Source: Gymnorhina tibicen (taxonomy: Eukaryota > Chordata > Aves > Passeriformes > Artamidae). From it: a stretch of 64,000 bases of DNA. The notes beneath the pieces are model-generated. The model worked only from the letters and a program-made list of their open reading frames with translations, made no database searches and was not told where the DNA came from. Numbering within the stretch: position 1 is the stretch's first letter; every line of letters begins with the position of its first letter. A program made the translations under genes and the position numbers. Location: NCBI GenBank assembly GCA_013399875.1, contig VXAZ01003890.1, forward strand, positions 682,001 through 746,000, in the 5' to 3' direction. Positions 34,841-45,662 of the stretch are shown piece after piece.

Positions 34841-35788
34841 AATTTCATTGCCTTTGCACCCAGCCTTCCCTGTTCCTGGGAGCCAGGGCATTTGCCAGGA
34901 GAGTACAGCCTTGAGATCCCTCCTTCTGATGAAAGAATTGAAGCCAGTTCTTCCAAGGGCCAGGCAGACATGTGACCATTAGGAGATTTTACAGCAGTGT
35001 GGAATTTTCTTAGCTGTAATTTTCTTTTTTTAGATCACTTTTATCTGATATGTTGGTTATTCTCTGAGAACACTTTTCACAATAAGCTCCCAGAGGAGAA
35101 AAATTAGGGGACAAATGCCTAATTTCCTAATCTCAGTTAAGATTGTTTGTTAATCAGATGTTGAACTGCTCGACAAACTACACAGCAAAAAAAAGAAGTA
35201 CTTCTCCATTTGCTCAGAGATAGAACTTGCGGGCTCGTGAGATATTTGGCACTGAAAATAGTAACATTTATGAACTTCAAGTGCCTCCAAATACAGATGG
35301 AAGAAGTACATTACTTTAGGAACATATTTAAAATTATAATGTATAAATATAAATTCTATCCCTCAATGCCCTCATGTTATAAGGTTGCCTTTATTCCCTG
35401 TATTAGTGATTGAGATTTGTCCTTGCTTCTCCTGGAAGACTGTTCCTTGTCTTCCATTGCTGAGCTAAATATGTGCTCCATCTTGCTTAGCTTTCTCTGC
35501 AGCAGAGGCCAAGCCTGCATCCAAAAGGGAATTCAGCATCCTCAAACCCAACACTGAGCACTGAGTGATTTGGAGGCAGCTGTTCAGCAAACATTCATCT
35601 TGCTGTCATTGATCTCTCTCTTCCATTTGGAGTATCAGTCTTTTAAACCAAATGCAAGACTCTCCCACTGAATTAAGCCCCAGGGCCCCACATTTTCCAC
35701 AAAAGCCGGGAGAATTTCCCTGCCTTAGAAATCCATAAAGCATATGCAGTCTTTTATTGGGAGGAAGATAATTTTTCCAGTAGGAAGT
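34841..35788. other. Non-coding spacer
   Basis: No gene or repeat recognised. Confidence 0.5.
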
Positions 35789-35932
35789 AGAATCATACAA
35801 TCATAATGGCTTGGGCTGGAAGGGATCTTAAAAGATCAACCAGTTCCAACCCCCCTGCCATGGGCAGGACACCTTCCACTAGACCAGGTTGCTCAGAGCC
35901 CCATCCAGCCTGGCCTTGAACACTTCCAGGGG
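35789..35932 (-). mobile_element. CR1: CR1 LINE 3'-end fragment
   Basis: The + strand reads AGAATCATACAATCATAATG, GCTTGGGCTGGAAGGGATCT, CAACCCCCCTGCCATGGGCA, TAGACCAGGTTGCTCAGAGC and CTTGAACACTTCCAGGG, then breaks off. It is a minus-strand CR1 tail of the GGAAGGGACC subtype. Confidence 0.95.
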
Positions 35933-36135
35933 CAGTCTGGGTACTTCTCTGTCTGAATACTGCATCTGTATAGTTATGTTTTAAGGTGTTGACCAACTTT
36001 GTTTCCAGGAATCTATCAAATCACATTTTGACATTTCTGGAATTGTGTTTCTATGAGATCCTATGTCCTTGTGCTCTATATGAAAGTATAAATCCTTTTT
36101 ATGTTTGCTAAATTCCTGCCTCATTATTTCACTTG
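35933..36135. other. Non-coding spacer
   Basis: No recognisable feature between two minus-strand CR1 copies. Confidence 0.5.
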
Positions 36136-36570
36136 TCATAGAATCACAGAACCATTAAGGTTGGAAAAGACCGCCAAAATCCTTGAGTCCAACCTTTGAC
36201 TGATCACTACCTTGTCAACTAAACCACAGCACCAAACGCCACATCCAGTCATTTCTTGAACACCTCCAGGGATGGTGACTCCACCACTTCCCTGGGCAGC
36301 CTGTTCCAGTGCTTAACCACCCTTTCAGTGAGAAATTTCTTCATGATGTCCAAAACAAACTTCCTCTGGCACAGCCAGATGTACTCTTATCCTGTCACTT
36401 GCTACGTGGGAGAAGAAAGAGCCTGACCTCCACCTTGTCACAGCCTCCTCTCAGTAAGTTGTAGAGCATGAAGAGGTCTCTCCTGAGCCTCCTTTTCTCC
36501 AGGCTGCACAACCTCAGCTCCCTCAGCCACTCCTCATATGACTTGTGCCCCTACTCCCTCTCATTGCTAG
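36136..36570 (-). mobile_element. CR1: CR1 LINE 3' region
   Basis: Runs from TCATAGAATCACAGAACC and ATTAAGGTTGGAAAAGACC, through TCCAGGGATGGTGACTCCAC, CACTTCCCTGGGCAGCCTGT, CTTATCCTGTCACTTGCTAC and GAGCATGAAGAGGTCTCTCC, to AGCCTCCTTTTCTCCAGGCT and CCTCAGCCACTCCTCATATG. About 435 bp of a minus-strand copy of the TTGGAAAAGACC subtype. It forms an inverted pair with the copy at 36888-37182. Confidence 0.96.
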
Positions 36571-36887
36571 GTTGTGAGAAAAAATGCATGACTGTTGTCT
36601 ATTTCCTTTCTCCAAAATTTTCAAAAATTATATATTTCACTATTGCATCTCCCCATCTTCGTTTTTTTCCAGACGAACAAATTTTCTATTTAGTATCTGT
36701 CCATATAGAAAATGGTCCATCTCTTTAGTAATTTTTTAATCTTTTTGTATTTCTTCTGGTCCTAATACATTTTTTTTTCTTATAGGGGTGAGAATTGATG
36801 CAGTATATAAGATGAAGGATTTCTAAGATTTTATGGATTATGAAAATGCTTTCTGGTTTGTTGTCTGTGCCTTTTCCTGTAAGTCCT
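36571..36887. other. Spacer between inverted CR1 copies
   Basis: About 315 bp of AT-rich sequence with no recognisable feature. Confidence 0.5.
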
Positions 36888-37182
36888 CCTGATGAGGATC
36901 GGTCTCTTCTCCCAAATAACAAGTGATGGGACAATAGGAAATGACCTCTAGTTGTGCCAGAGCAGTTTAGATTCTATATTATAATAAAATTTCCTCACTG
37001 AAAAGTTTGTCAAACATTGGAACAGTCTACCCAGGGAAGTGGAATCACTATACTTGGAGATATTTAAAAAACGTGTAGAAGTGGTACTTAGAGACTTGTT
37101 TTAGTGGTGAGTGTTGTTAGTGCTGGCTTGATAGTTGGACTTGATGATCTCAGAGGATTTTTCAAAATAAATGATTCCATAA
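36888..37182 (+). mobile_element. CR1: CR1 LINE 3'-end fragment
   Basis: CTGATGAGGATCGGTCTCTT, CTCCCAAATAACAAGTGATG, CTCTAGTTGTGCCAGAGCAG, CCCAGGGAAGTGGAATCAC, GTGTAGAAGTGGTACTTAGA and GTTGGACTTGATGATCTCAG follow the CR1 3' consensus of the TTGGAAAAGACC subtype on the + strand, ending near ATGATTCCATAA. The tail is diverged, consistent with an older copy. Confidence 0.93.
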
Positions 37183-38304
37183 GTTTGTTACCCCTGCCAT
37201 TCTGTCTGCTCTTGAGGACTGAGGAGGCATTTTCGAGATGTGAGTCTGTGTTATGAAGAATCTCTGTTCAACCTGATTCTATGAAAACACAGTAATTTTT
37301 GTAGTCTACATGCAGAAATAAAAGGGTCTCTCATAAAGTTTTTGCATGAAGTCAGAGGTGGGATAGAAAATGGTAACAGAATATGAATCAAAAAGTGGGT
37401 TATGAGGTCTTATCTGATTGACTCATTCTTGGAATTGGTAAGAGGTTTCTCTTTGAGAGGACTGGAGGTAATCACTGAATACAGTTCCATGGTGATTTTG
37501 CATTCTTTGGGTGTGGACATCTCTAGGAAACCCCCAATTTAAGAGACATGTAGTATGGGTAAGACAGAATCTCCTACTAAGCAAGATACAACATTGTTAT
37601 CTCAGTTGTACACAGGAGACAAAAAATAGTTTAAAGAAAAAATGGCATTTAAAACTGGGAAAAAAACCCCAAACCCCAACAAAAACCAGAACTTTTTTTT
37701 CAAAATTTTGGTGTTCCCAAAAGTTGTTTGCCTGCAGGTTATGGCTAATCTTGGAGTGAAGCTCATGGCACCCTTTCGAGATGCCGGGACAGAGGGTGTT
37801 GTTCAGACAGGGATGAAGCTGTCCTTTATCAATAACTCACTCAGTATAAACAAGCTTGTCACATCTGTGCTGCATCCAGTCATTGCCTGAACAATGCTGA
37901 AAGGAAAAACCTACGGCCCACTTACTTCCTGCTGTTGACATATGAAGCGCCAAGAGATTGAAGGCAGCACATGGCTGAAAAGAAAGTAAAGAAATGAAGT
38001 AATGGCTGAGCACAGCACAGCTCTCCCATCTTGCTGACCCCTCCAGAGATGAGAGAATAGATTCACCTGATGATGACTCACCAGAAAGCCATGATGCTGT
38101 GAATTTTAGGTATTATCTTTTGCTCTGGTTATATTGCAAAGGGAAAAGAAATGGCAGGTGGAGGCTTTTTGTTTCCCAGTTCCAGAACCCCACATTAATG
38201 AACAAAATCAACATGCCATTTTACAAGCGCTGGATCTGAGATGCCAAGGTGAGGAAAGCCAGCCTTGTGCTTATGTTTCTTATGAAACACCTTCTTATGT
38301 GTTT
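37183..38304. other. Unique DNA, no gene seen
   Basis: Includes an A/C-only tract (37660-37688). The 82-codon frame at 37642-37890 ends in a peptide without known domain. The 37735-38110 part has balanced composition and is not an identified repeat, so it may be a conserved non-coding block. Confidence 0.45.
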
Positions 38305-38470
38305 CTTGTGAAAGCAAACCAAATCCATGGCTGCATCAAAAGGAGTGTGGGCAGCAGGTTGAGGGAGTGGATTCTCCCATTCCACTCTGCCCTTGTGAGA
38401 CCCCACCCAGAGTCCTGTGTGGAGTTCTGGTGCCCCCAACATAAGAAGGACATAGAAACTCTTGGAGCAA
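38305..38470 (+). pseudogene. CR1 ORF2 C-terminal remnant
   Basis: In frame with the open frame 38134-38541, the residues GCIKRSVGSRLREWILPF and ALVRPHPESCVEFWCPQ match the well-known C-terminal end of CR1 reverse transcriptase ORF2 (GCIKRSV, a LVRPHLEYCVQFW-type motif). Upstream codons in that frame are unrelated flanking DNA, so the 135-codon frame is chimeric and not a gene. The catalytic domain is absent. Confidence 0.85.
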
Positions 38471-38584
38471 GTCCAGGGGAGAACCATGAAGTTGATATTG
38501 ATAGGAGGACTGGAGCACACTCCCCTATAGAGACAGGCTGAGAAATTTGGGGCTGTTCAGCCTGGAGAAAAGGAGGTTCCAGTG
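38305..38584 (+). mobile_element. CR1: CR1 LINE, 5' part of copy split by LTR
   Basis: Begins around CTTGTGAAAGCAAACC, continues GGCTGCATCAAAAGGAGTG, CCTTGTGAGACCCCACCCAG and GGGCTGTTCAGCCTGGAG, and stops at GGAGGTTCCAGTG, where the LTR starts. The remainder resumes at 39480. The final five bases (38580-38584, CAGTG) are the left copy of the target-site duplication. Confidence 0.93.
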
Positions 38585-39474
38585 TGTTGGGGTTTGGGAG
38601 TTGTTTCTTTTTTTTTTTTTTTCTTTTCGTCTTTCTTCTTTTCCTCTTGAGGAATTTTTCCCCATACTAAAGGATAATTGCCAGGTACTTAAGGGGGACA
38701 AAAGGTCTGGCTGAAGCAGGGAGGGGACTTCTCAACTGCCCTGTTACCTGGGCAAAGGCTAGTTTTTTTTCCGCTCGAGCTCTTTTTTTCGGCTTTCAGA
38801 AGACACGGAGGCTGCAGTCGGTTTTGGGGAGAAGTCGCCCTCACTGCAGGTTTTCCTGCCTTCTACTACTTTCTTTTCTTTCCGCCGTGAGTGGGGATTT
38901 CTGCTGGCCGGAGCTGCCGCTGAGAGGGACCCTTTTCACCATCTGCTGGGGTGNNNNNNNNNNNNNNNNNNNNNNNNNNNNNNNNNNNNNNNNNNNNNNN
39001 NNNNNNNNNNNNNNNNNNNNNNNNNNNNNNNNNNNNNNNNNNNNNNNNNNNNNNNNNNNNNNNNNNNNNNNNNNNNNNNNNNNNNNNNNNNNNNNNNNNN
39101 NNNNNNNNNNNNNNNNNNNNNNNNNNNNNNNNNNNNNNNNNNNNNNNNNNNNNNNNNNNNNNNNNNNNNNNNNNNNNNNNNNNNNNNNNNNNNNNNNNNN
39201 NNNNNNNNNNNNNNNNNNNNNNNNNNNNNNNNNNNNNNNNNNNNNNNNNNNNNNNNNNNNNNNNNNNNNNNNNNNNNNNNNNNNNNNNNNNNNNNNNNNN
39301 NNNNNNNNNNNNNNNNNNNNNNNNNNNNNNNNNNNNNNNNNNNNNNNNNNNNNNNNNNNNNNNNNNNNNNNNNNNNNNNNNNNNNNNNNNNNNNNNNNNN
39401 NNNNNNNNNNNNNNNNNNNNNNNNNNNNNNNNNNNNNNNNNNNNNNTAGACACCTGTCTTCCAAAACCGAGACA
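38585..39474 (+). mobile_element. LTR (solo or gap-collapsed ERV) inserted in CR1
   Basis: The inserted block begins TGTTGGGGTTTGGGAG and ends CCAAAACCGAGACA, so it has the retroviral TG...CA ends with the inverted TGT/ACA. It is flanked on both sides by CAGTG (38580-38584 and 39475-39479), a 5-bp target duplication. Inside are a T-rich stretch, ACTTAAGG, and a CpG-rich segment (GAGCTGCCGCTGAGAGGG). No gag, pol or env coding sequence is visible. The interval is 890 bp including 493 N, so it is a solo LTR if the gap is sized correctly; if the gap length is arbitrary it could hide more. The + orientation is inferred from the TGT start, and a 5-bp duplication is common for ERVL-like elements. 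Confidence 0.8.
38954..39446. other. Assembly gap (493 N)
   Basis: Unbroken run of N within the LTR. All open frames reported through it are artefacts of reading N as sense codons. Confidence 1.
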
Positions 39475-39479
39475 CAGTG

Positions 39480-39820
39480 AGAACTCCAAGCAACCTTATA
39501 GGATCTGGAGGAGCTACAGGGAAGCCAGAGAAGGACTCTTCATCAGGAACTGTAGTGATAGGATAGGGAGTAATGGCTACAAACTGAAAGAGGGGGAAGT
39601 TTAGGCTGAATATTAGGAAGAAATTCTTTACTGTGAGGGTGGTGAGACACTCGATCAGATTGCCCCATCCCTGGAAATGTCTAAGACCAGGTTGGATAAG
39701 GCCTTGAGCAACCTGGTCTAGCGGGAGGCGTCCCTGCCCATAGCAGGGGGTTTGGGACTGGATAATCTTGAAGGTCCATTCCAACCTCTTAACAATCTAT
39801 GATTCTGTGATTCTGTGATC
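39480..39820 (+). mobile_element. CR1: CR1 LINE, 3' part of copy split by LTR
   Basis: Resumes with AGAACTCCAAGCAACCTTAT, then CTTCATCAGGAACTGTAGTG, TGAGGGTGGTGAGACACTCG, GAGCAACCTGGTCTAGCGGG, CCATAGCAGGGGGTTTGGG and GAAGGTCCATTCCAACCTC, and ends CTATGATTCTGTGATTCTGT. The related copy at 63077 reads CTCCAGTTAGAACTC across the same position, which supports the joining point. Confidence 0.95.
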
Positions 39821-42539
39821 ACACAAGCTGAGCAGTCCAGCTCACAGACAAGTGATATTTGTGGGCCTGAGTAAACTATTCATGGATTAGTAACAAGAAC
39901 TGTGATGGAAGAAAACTGCATTACAGCAAGTGTGAGGAATAGCCATGTCTTATTTCTGCTCTTAAAGTCTCCTCACTGACTCCACTGACCCCTGCTCTAG
40001 CTCAAGACAAGCTATTATAAAATGTAGCTACTGTGTTTCCCCTTGCACTTGTGTTTTGAGGCTCTGGAAAGATTTCTCCAACCCATTGTACAGGCACCAT
40101 TCACGGATGTGATGAAACACTGGTATGTTTTTCACAAAGGAAGAAAAAAAACCTCTGTAGTTCAACATTTAGTTCCATACCCATGCAGGCTGGCCCTCAG
40201 CCACAGTATCTGGAGTAGGGACAGGCATCTCAGCCACACCACACTGCAGGCTATCCCTCATTGCATTCTTTGCCCTTTCTTTTGAAGAAAAAAAGAGAAA
40301 AATAATAATAAAAAAGCAATTTATGGACACCTAGAAGAGACTTTTCATCATTGTCCTGGGGTGACTGTGTCATACTGTATTCCCATACAGGTGGAGATAG
40401 AAGCAGCACATTCTCTTGAAAAGTAATCCTTTTCAACTCCCACCTCCAAATCCCCTTCAATTTCTGTATCCTCACTGGTGAGCAGAGGTTGTGCAGACCC
40501 TCACATGACTGAAGGACCTAATGGATGCACCAGGCCTGGCACAGACTGATCTCTGCAGGACAATGGCAGTAAACTCACAAGTTTTCTGCACTCCTGTGCT
40601 TGCTGACAAGATGAACAGCTCACTGCACTGATAATCAGGAGCATCCACAGCAGGAAACTGGTTTGGCCAGTTCTTCATTCCCCAGACCCAAAGCTAATGA
40701 AGAACATTTTACCCAGAGGAAAGTGGTGGGTTAGAGTTAATGTAGAGTGCCTGTCTAGTGCCTGTTTAATGGGGGAGATATTCACTGAAGCCCCTGTGCA
40801 AAAAATTCCCCCACATGAGAAAAGCGTCCAAACTAAGAAGGGTATTCAAATTGAAGTCTCGTACTCCTCTGGAAGATTTGAGTTTTAAAAATAGCACCTG
40901 TTCTTCTCTTTCCTGAGAAATGTCTTGGCAAATTCACACAAGCAGCTGCATCCTCAAGGCTGTGGCTCCACAGCTCCTCACCCACCTCCAGTTGTGTCCC
41001 CAGTGGAAGGTAATTGCCTAATGGAGCCTAAGGATGGTTGAAGCCTAAAAACACCTAAGGGACAGGGCAGAAATCAAGGTATCCTCTCCTCAGTCACTAT
41101 ACAGGAAGCTCAGGTGTTTAATTCTGTGTGGTAGTTTGGTTGAGAACCTGCAAAGATTTAGGTGTTAAGAACATGCCCTTCTTCCTTTTCTCTGACATGT
41201 CCTTTACAGCCTCTCCCCATTTTAGTGTCATAGCAATTGATGATCTTTGATTATCTATGTGCTGAAATAAAGAATTCAAATTTTGCAGGAAAAAAATTGA
41301 GAACTAGAGCTGCTGAGGACTGAGGAGCCTGATGATCTGGCAAAATCATGCAGTGAAAGGAAATACCCAGCCAACAGTTCCCCTCTTTTCCTTCCTCCCT
41401 ATGGCATCACATCTTAATAACAAGGGGCTTTGGCCCCTTTTATTAAATATGAGAAAAAACTTTTGCATGGAAGAAAGCTGAGTTTTAATCTCCTCTACAA
41501 AAGTGTGACTTTTATACATCTTTGTTTGTATCAGCTTAAGAGTAAGGCAAGTGGGTATTGTGGTCACAAAGGCCTGAATTCAGGCCCGCAATTTTTAAAG
41601 TCTTCTTCTAAATGTATAAACAAGAACAGCAGCAGCACCACCACCAACAAAAGAACCAGAAAAACCAACAACCTTTTTATAATATGTTGTTTCATAGTTG
41701 TTTCATATAATATGTTGTTTCAAAATTTACGCCCCCCCCCCGAAGTGTCCGTTCTGGTTGACGTGTTCAGATTTAGCTCTTACACGGCACCAGGTAACCC
41801 CTACTGAGGAAATCAGGGGTATTTCAAACAAAATGCAGAATAGAGGGAGAATATGGTTAATAGCAATATTAACAAAAATAGTAAACTCAAGGAGAATATT
41901 CAGCTTTAGGAAGGGACAAATAAACCTCAATATGACTCAGAATTTAGGGCAAAGGAAACTCTACCCTACATTTTGTTGATGGTAGTATATCACTGTAGGA
42001 GGTGCTAAGTCTGGCTTTAAAGTGCCTAAAAATATAGAAAAGAACATACATCAGAATCTGCCCTCATTAAAAACTGTGTTACTTCTCTGACTTTACCAAA
42101 AGCAGAATATTGGTTTCCAAGAGCCGATTTTAGCCTCACAGATGACTCTGATCATATACAGTGCTATAAATTACTAATGGGCTTGTGGATTCTGTAAAGC
42201 AGGAAGGAATTTGTTGGAAAAGTGTTGTTTTCAAAAGAGTTTCTAAAAGAGGAGAGAAGTGAACATAATCAGGATTCCTGCAGAAATCCAAGGTCAGGCT
42301 GGGATTCAGTAGAATTTTGGAGAAGGAAATCAGAAGAGAATGAAAAGTTAGAAGGATGAGAAGAGGAAGGCAGAGAAAGGGTTAAAATGACATTGGAAAT
42401 GTCACAAAATGTTAATCATGTGGCAAGGGCTTCAGGAAACCCTTGCTCTTTGGCTAAGTCACTTTGCCTGTGGCCCCTTCACAGTTCTTAGCTGGGACCA
42501 TCTCTCTATTTGTACAAACTTCAGCACAACAGGGACCTG
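39821..42539. other. Unique non-coding DNA, no gene seen
   Basis: No gene or interspersed repeat recognised. The 125-codon frame at 41430-41807 crosses a C10 homopolymer and a CAC/CAA-rich stretch (41632-41660) and has no domain. Confidence 0.55.
41678..41722 (+). repeat. 17-bp direct repeat
   Basis: TATAATATGTTGTTTCA occurs exactly at 41678-41694 and again at 41706-41722, with 11 bases between. It lies just upstream of a C10 run (41732-41741), so this is a slippage-prone local region. Confidence 0.85.
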
Positions 42540-43330
42540 CTCTCTGTTCTCTTATATCTCCAGGCATCGGCGTCACACAACTAATTAACTGCAGTAATAA
42601 ATGATACTGTATTGCCTCTTAACCCTTGGCATTTATTTTTCCATGGGCTGCATTAAAAAGAACAGAAAATTTAAAAAAGAAGAGAAAGATTAATAATCCT
42701 CAGTCAGAGTGAACCTCCGAAGAGATGACACCATCTGGATGATTGCTACTTGTTTCATTTGCACATTGAACTCAGTACTCTTCCGGCACTAATTATTGCT
42801 TACCCTTTCCTTATTCCATGACTTCTGGGGCTCTGTGTGGGATATAAATAGCCAGACTAATGACATGCCGCATGTTGCTTGGGAGACCTCATGTTAGTTT
42901 ACAGCATTTCTCTGATTATTACTTTTTTTTAATAGAGAGAAGATAAAATACTGGTCTCACAAGCGACCAGTACACAAACATGAGAGCCTTAATTTGTTCA
43001 CATTTTTCTCAGAGCTAGTGCACGATGAAATATTTATATGTTCCTCTCTGGCTGCAGCATTTTGAATGTGCTGGGTTGTTTATTGTTGTAGTTAAGGACT
43101 GATGGGGAAAGAAGTGCTGGAGCACTCGGTAGCAGGATATCCATGTCAAGCGTGAAAGTAAAATGGCTATAACCAAAGCAAACATAACTGCAGATGGTGC
43201 TAAGGGCCTGACCTGTCCTTTGCAGGTAGAGAATTTAATAATGGGTCAATTGGTGAAACATTTGCAGGGGAAGTTGCAGAGGCAAATGCTGTTCTTAGCA
43301 CTGAAAGGCAAGACAAACATGAGGTCATTA
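42540..43330. promoter_or_regulatory. Candidate developmental enhancer-like conserved block
   Basis: The segment contains CTAATTAACTGCAG (TAATTA core at 42582), the palindromic GATTAATAATC (42688-42698), CACTAATTATTGC near 42787, and TATAAATAG at 42843-42851. These are homeodomain-type cores and a TATA-like word in otherwise single-copy, non-repetitive sequence with no open frame. Enhancers of developmental genes often look like this. No alignment was possible, so conservation and function are inference. Confidence 0.3.
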
Positions 43331-45400
43331 AAATAGCTCATAATTCTGACTAAAATACTGAGGTTTGTCATCTTACGGGGGTGTAACACAAACTACAGCG
43401 GCCAAGAGAGGAAACAAAGCCACAGCTTTTGGATGCTGCCTGAAATACAGACACTGCTGATGAGATGCCCATCCTTGGCTAATCTAAATGTGACCTGGTG
43501 ACACATTATCTTCTTTAAGGTTTCACCCCAGTGTGTTCCTTTCTAGCTGTAAATGTACAATTTACAAAAGTCAGTAACTGATGAGGCTTGGTGTGGCATT
43601 TCCACTGCTGTGATGACATTTCAGTGGGTTAACTCATCAGCCTCAGGATGAGTTAATAAGCATAGATTGTTATTCACTCTCTGTTTGTATCGAGACTAGT
43701 AAAGATTTCTCTTCCTGTAAAAAGCGTGGGTTTAATAAAGATTTTAGGAACAGTGTCATGGCATGTGAACAAGTGTACATTCTAGCTTAAAGACCAGACT
43801 GGTAATCAGAAGAAGAATTAATATAATTTTCTGCTGCTGATTTTTGCGGTAATTCCCTTGTTTGACTCTTTTCTGCCCCACTCACTCTCTGTTTAGATCC
43901 CAGCACAGTGCCACTCTGCTGCCAGTCTGCAAGTCTCTGCAAATATGCATTTAAACCATGGAGCACAGTCTTGAAAATCACTGTTCCTGACTTATAGCCA
44001 GAAACTTCCAGTCCATCCTTGCTTCACTATTGCTCACAAGTACTGGGACAACCCTGGAAGGAGACACTGGTGCTCTGATGGATGTCCACCCAAGAAATCT
44101 GCAAGAGAATCTGAAATACACCTTAACATTCTGCTCAGGAGACACAGACAGAACTGAATAGGTGCTAGGGAATAAAAGCAAAAGGCAGCTGACACCTTTG
44201 ATCAGGGCAGTATTTTAGCTTTGCATCTTGCCTGATGCATAGGTCTTCGATTATCCAAACTCTATCCTGAAAATTTAAGCCTAGTGAAAGTAGATTATTT
44301 TGCTTAGGTATCTTTTGTAGTTCACAGACACTCAGAAGACTGCAGCCCATTTTGAAATGTGGAATTGAACATGTGTCATCAGAGATAGTCTAGGTTTGGG
44401 TAAAGACAGGGCAGGAATTTGGGGCATCCATTTGGACTGAAAACACTCTATTAAAGCATTTAAAGTAAAGGGGATATGCTCCTCTTTCCCTTCCACTGCT
44501 GTTTCCCCACTGACCTTGCTCTGTCACGAGCCCAGAATATGAAAGCACTCCCCTTTTCTGCACTCCTTTGGGTCTCCAGTCCTTTATCTCCACTGAAGCC
44601 AACACATCCACAAAGTCCAAGGACCAAGAAGTGAGGTAAGGAGAGGGAAGTCTCCTTACTACATTCTCTTAACTTTCTGTGCACCCATGCACTGCCAGCT
44701 GCAATCCTGTCCCTCTCTGATTCATAAAATATCCAATTCTTTTTTTTTAAAATACACTCTCTTAAATCAAAGAATTTTGTTTCATTGCCTCCTGCTGCAT
44801 GAAGGTCAAAGCCTAGTGGTGCATACTTCACTGATTCTTTATAACAGTGCGCTCTTCAAGATCGGTTTCATTTGCCATGTGTCAATGGTTTCCACTCCTG
44901 TCTTCATATAATTACAGGAAGGTGACTTGAACAACCCCTCTTCACCTTTGGGAATGTCTGAAACTATCTCTGGATGTCTACAGGTAATTAAGATTTGAGC
45001 TTGCTGCACATGTAAAAGTCTTTTTCTGTTTTGATTATCTTTTTTTTTTTTTTTTCTAAAGAAGCCTTATGTCTCCTGGCTTAGATTTTAGAGCTGGGCA
45101 TGGAAAAAAATCAGTGCACTGGAAATGCTGAATGTATCAGATACAATGAATTTGAGAATAAATTCTTCCATTTCTTTTTCACAATTTATTTTGGCCTCTA
45201 ACAAAAGACAAACAAAAGAATAAAACCCACCAAAAAAGCCTAATATTTGAAACTGAAATAAATAATTTAAATTGAGGAGAATTATATGGGCTAATACAAA
45301 TACTCAGCGGGGAAAAGGCAGATAATTATTATCTCTCTATTCAGAATATAGGATTTTATAGATTTCAAAATGCATGTAAAAACCACATAGTATCTTAAAA
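43331..45400. other. Unique non-coding DNA, no gene seen
   Basis: Only short overlapping frames (123 codons minus at 44460-44831 is the longest, without a domain). A T16 run lies at 45040-45055. No interspersed repeat recognised. Confidence 0.55.
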
Positions 45401-45662
45401 TAACAGAATGGTTTGAGTGGAAGGGACCTTAAAGATCACCTTGTTCCAACACCCCTGCCATGGGCAGGGACACCTTCCATAGACCAGTTTGCTCAGAGCC
45501 CCATCCAACCTGGCCCAGAACACTTCCAGGGATGGGGCATCCACAGCTTCTCTGGGCAACCTGTGCCAGTTCTTATCACCATGATAGTAAAGAAATGCTT
45601 TCTAACAACCTAAATCTATCCTTTTTAATATTAAAACCCATACCTACTGTCCTATTCTTTTA
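45401..45662 (-). mobile_element. CR1: CR1 LINE 3'-end fragment
   Basis: The + strand reads TAACAGAATGGTTTGAGTGG, AAGGGACCTTAAAGATCACC, CCATGGGCAGGGACACCTTC, CACTTCCAGGGATGGGGCAT and CTTCTCTGGGCAACCTGTGC, and fades near ACTGTCCTATTC. It is a minus-strand copy of the GGAAGGGACC subtype; the tail repeats are reduced to a single ACAGAATG. Confidence 0.95.

Noticed and set aside
37642..37890. Possible exon or retrocopy beginning after a TTTGCCTGCAG acceptor-like site
   Set aside because: The peptide matches no family I recognise, there is no matching donor site, and no poly-A tail or flanking duplication suggests a retrocopy.
38134..38541. 135-codon open frame
   Set aside because: Chimera of unrelated flanking DNA and the C-terminal end of CR1 ORF2; not a host gene.
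38824..39784. Open frames of 200-280 codons crossing the gap
   Set aside because: They consist mostly of N translated as X; the real flanking parts are LTR and CR1 sequence.
42843..42851. TATAAATAG as a core promoter
   Set aside because: A single TATA word in AT-rich DNA is weak evidence; no downstream exon or initiator context can be supported.
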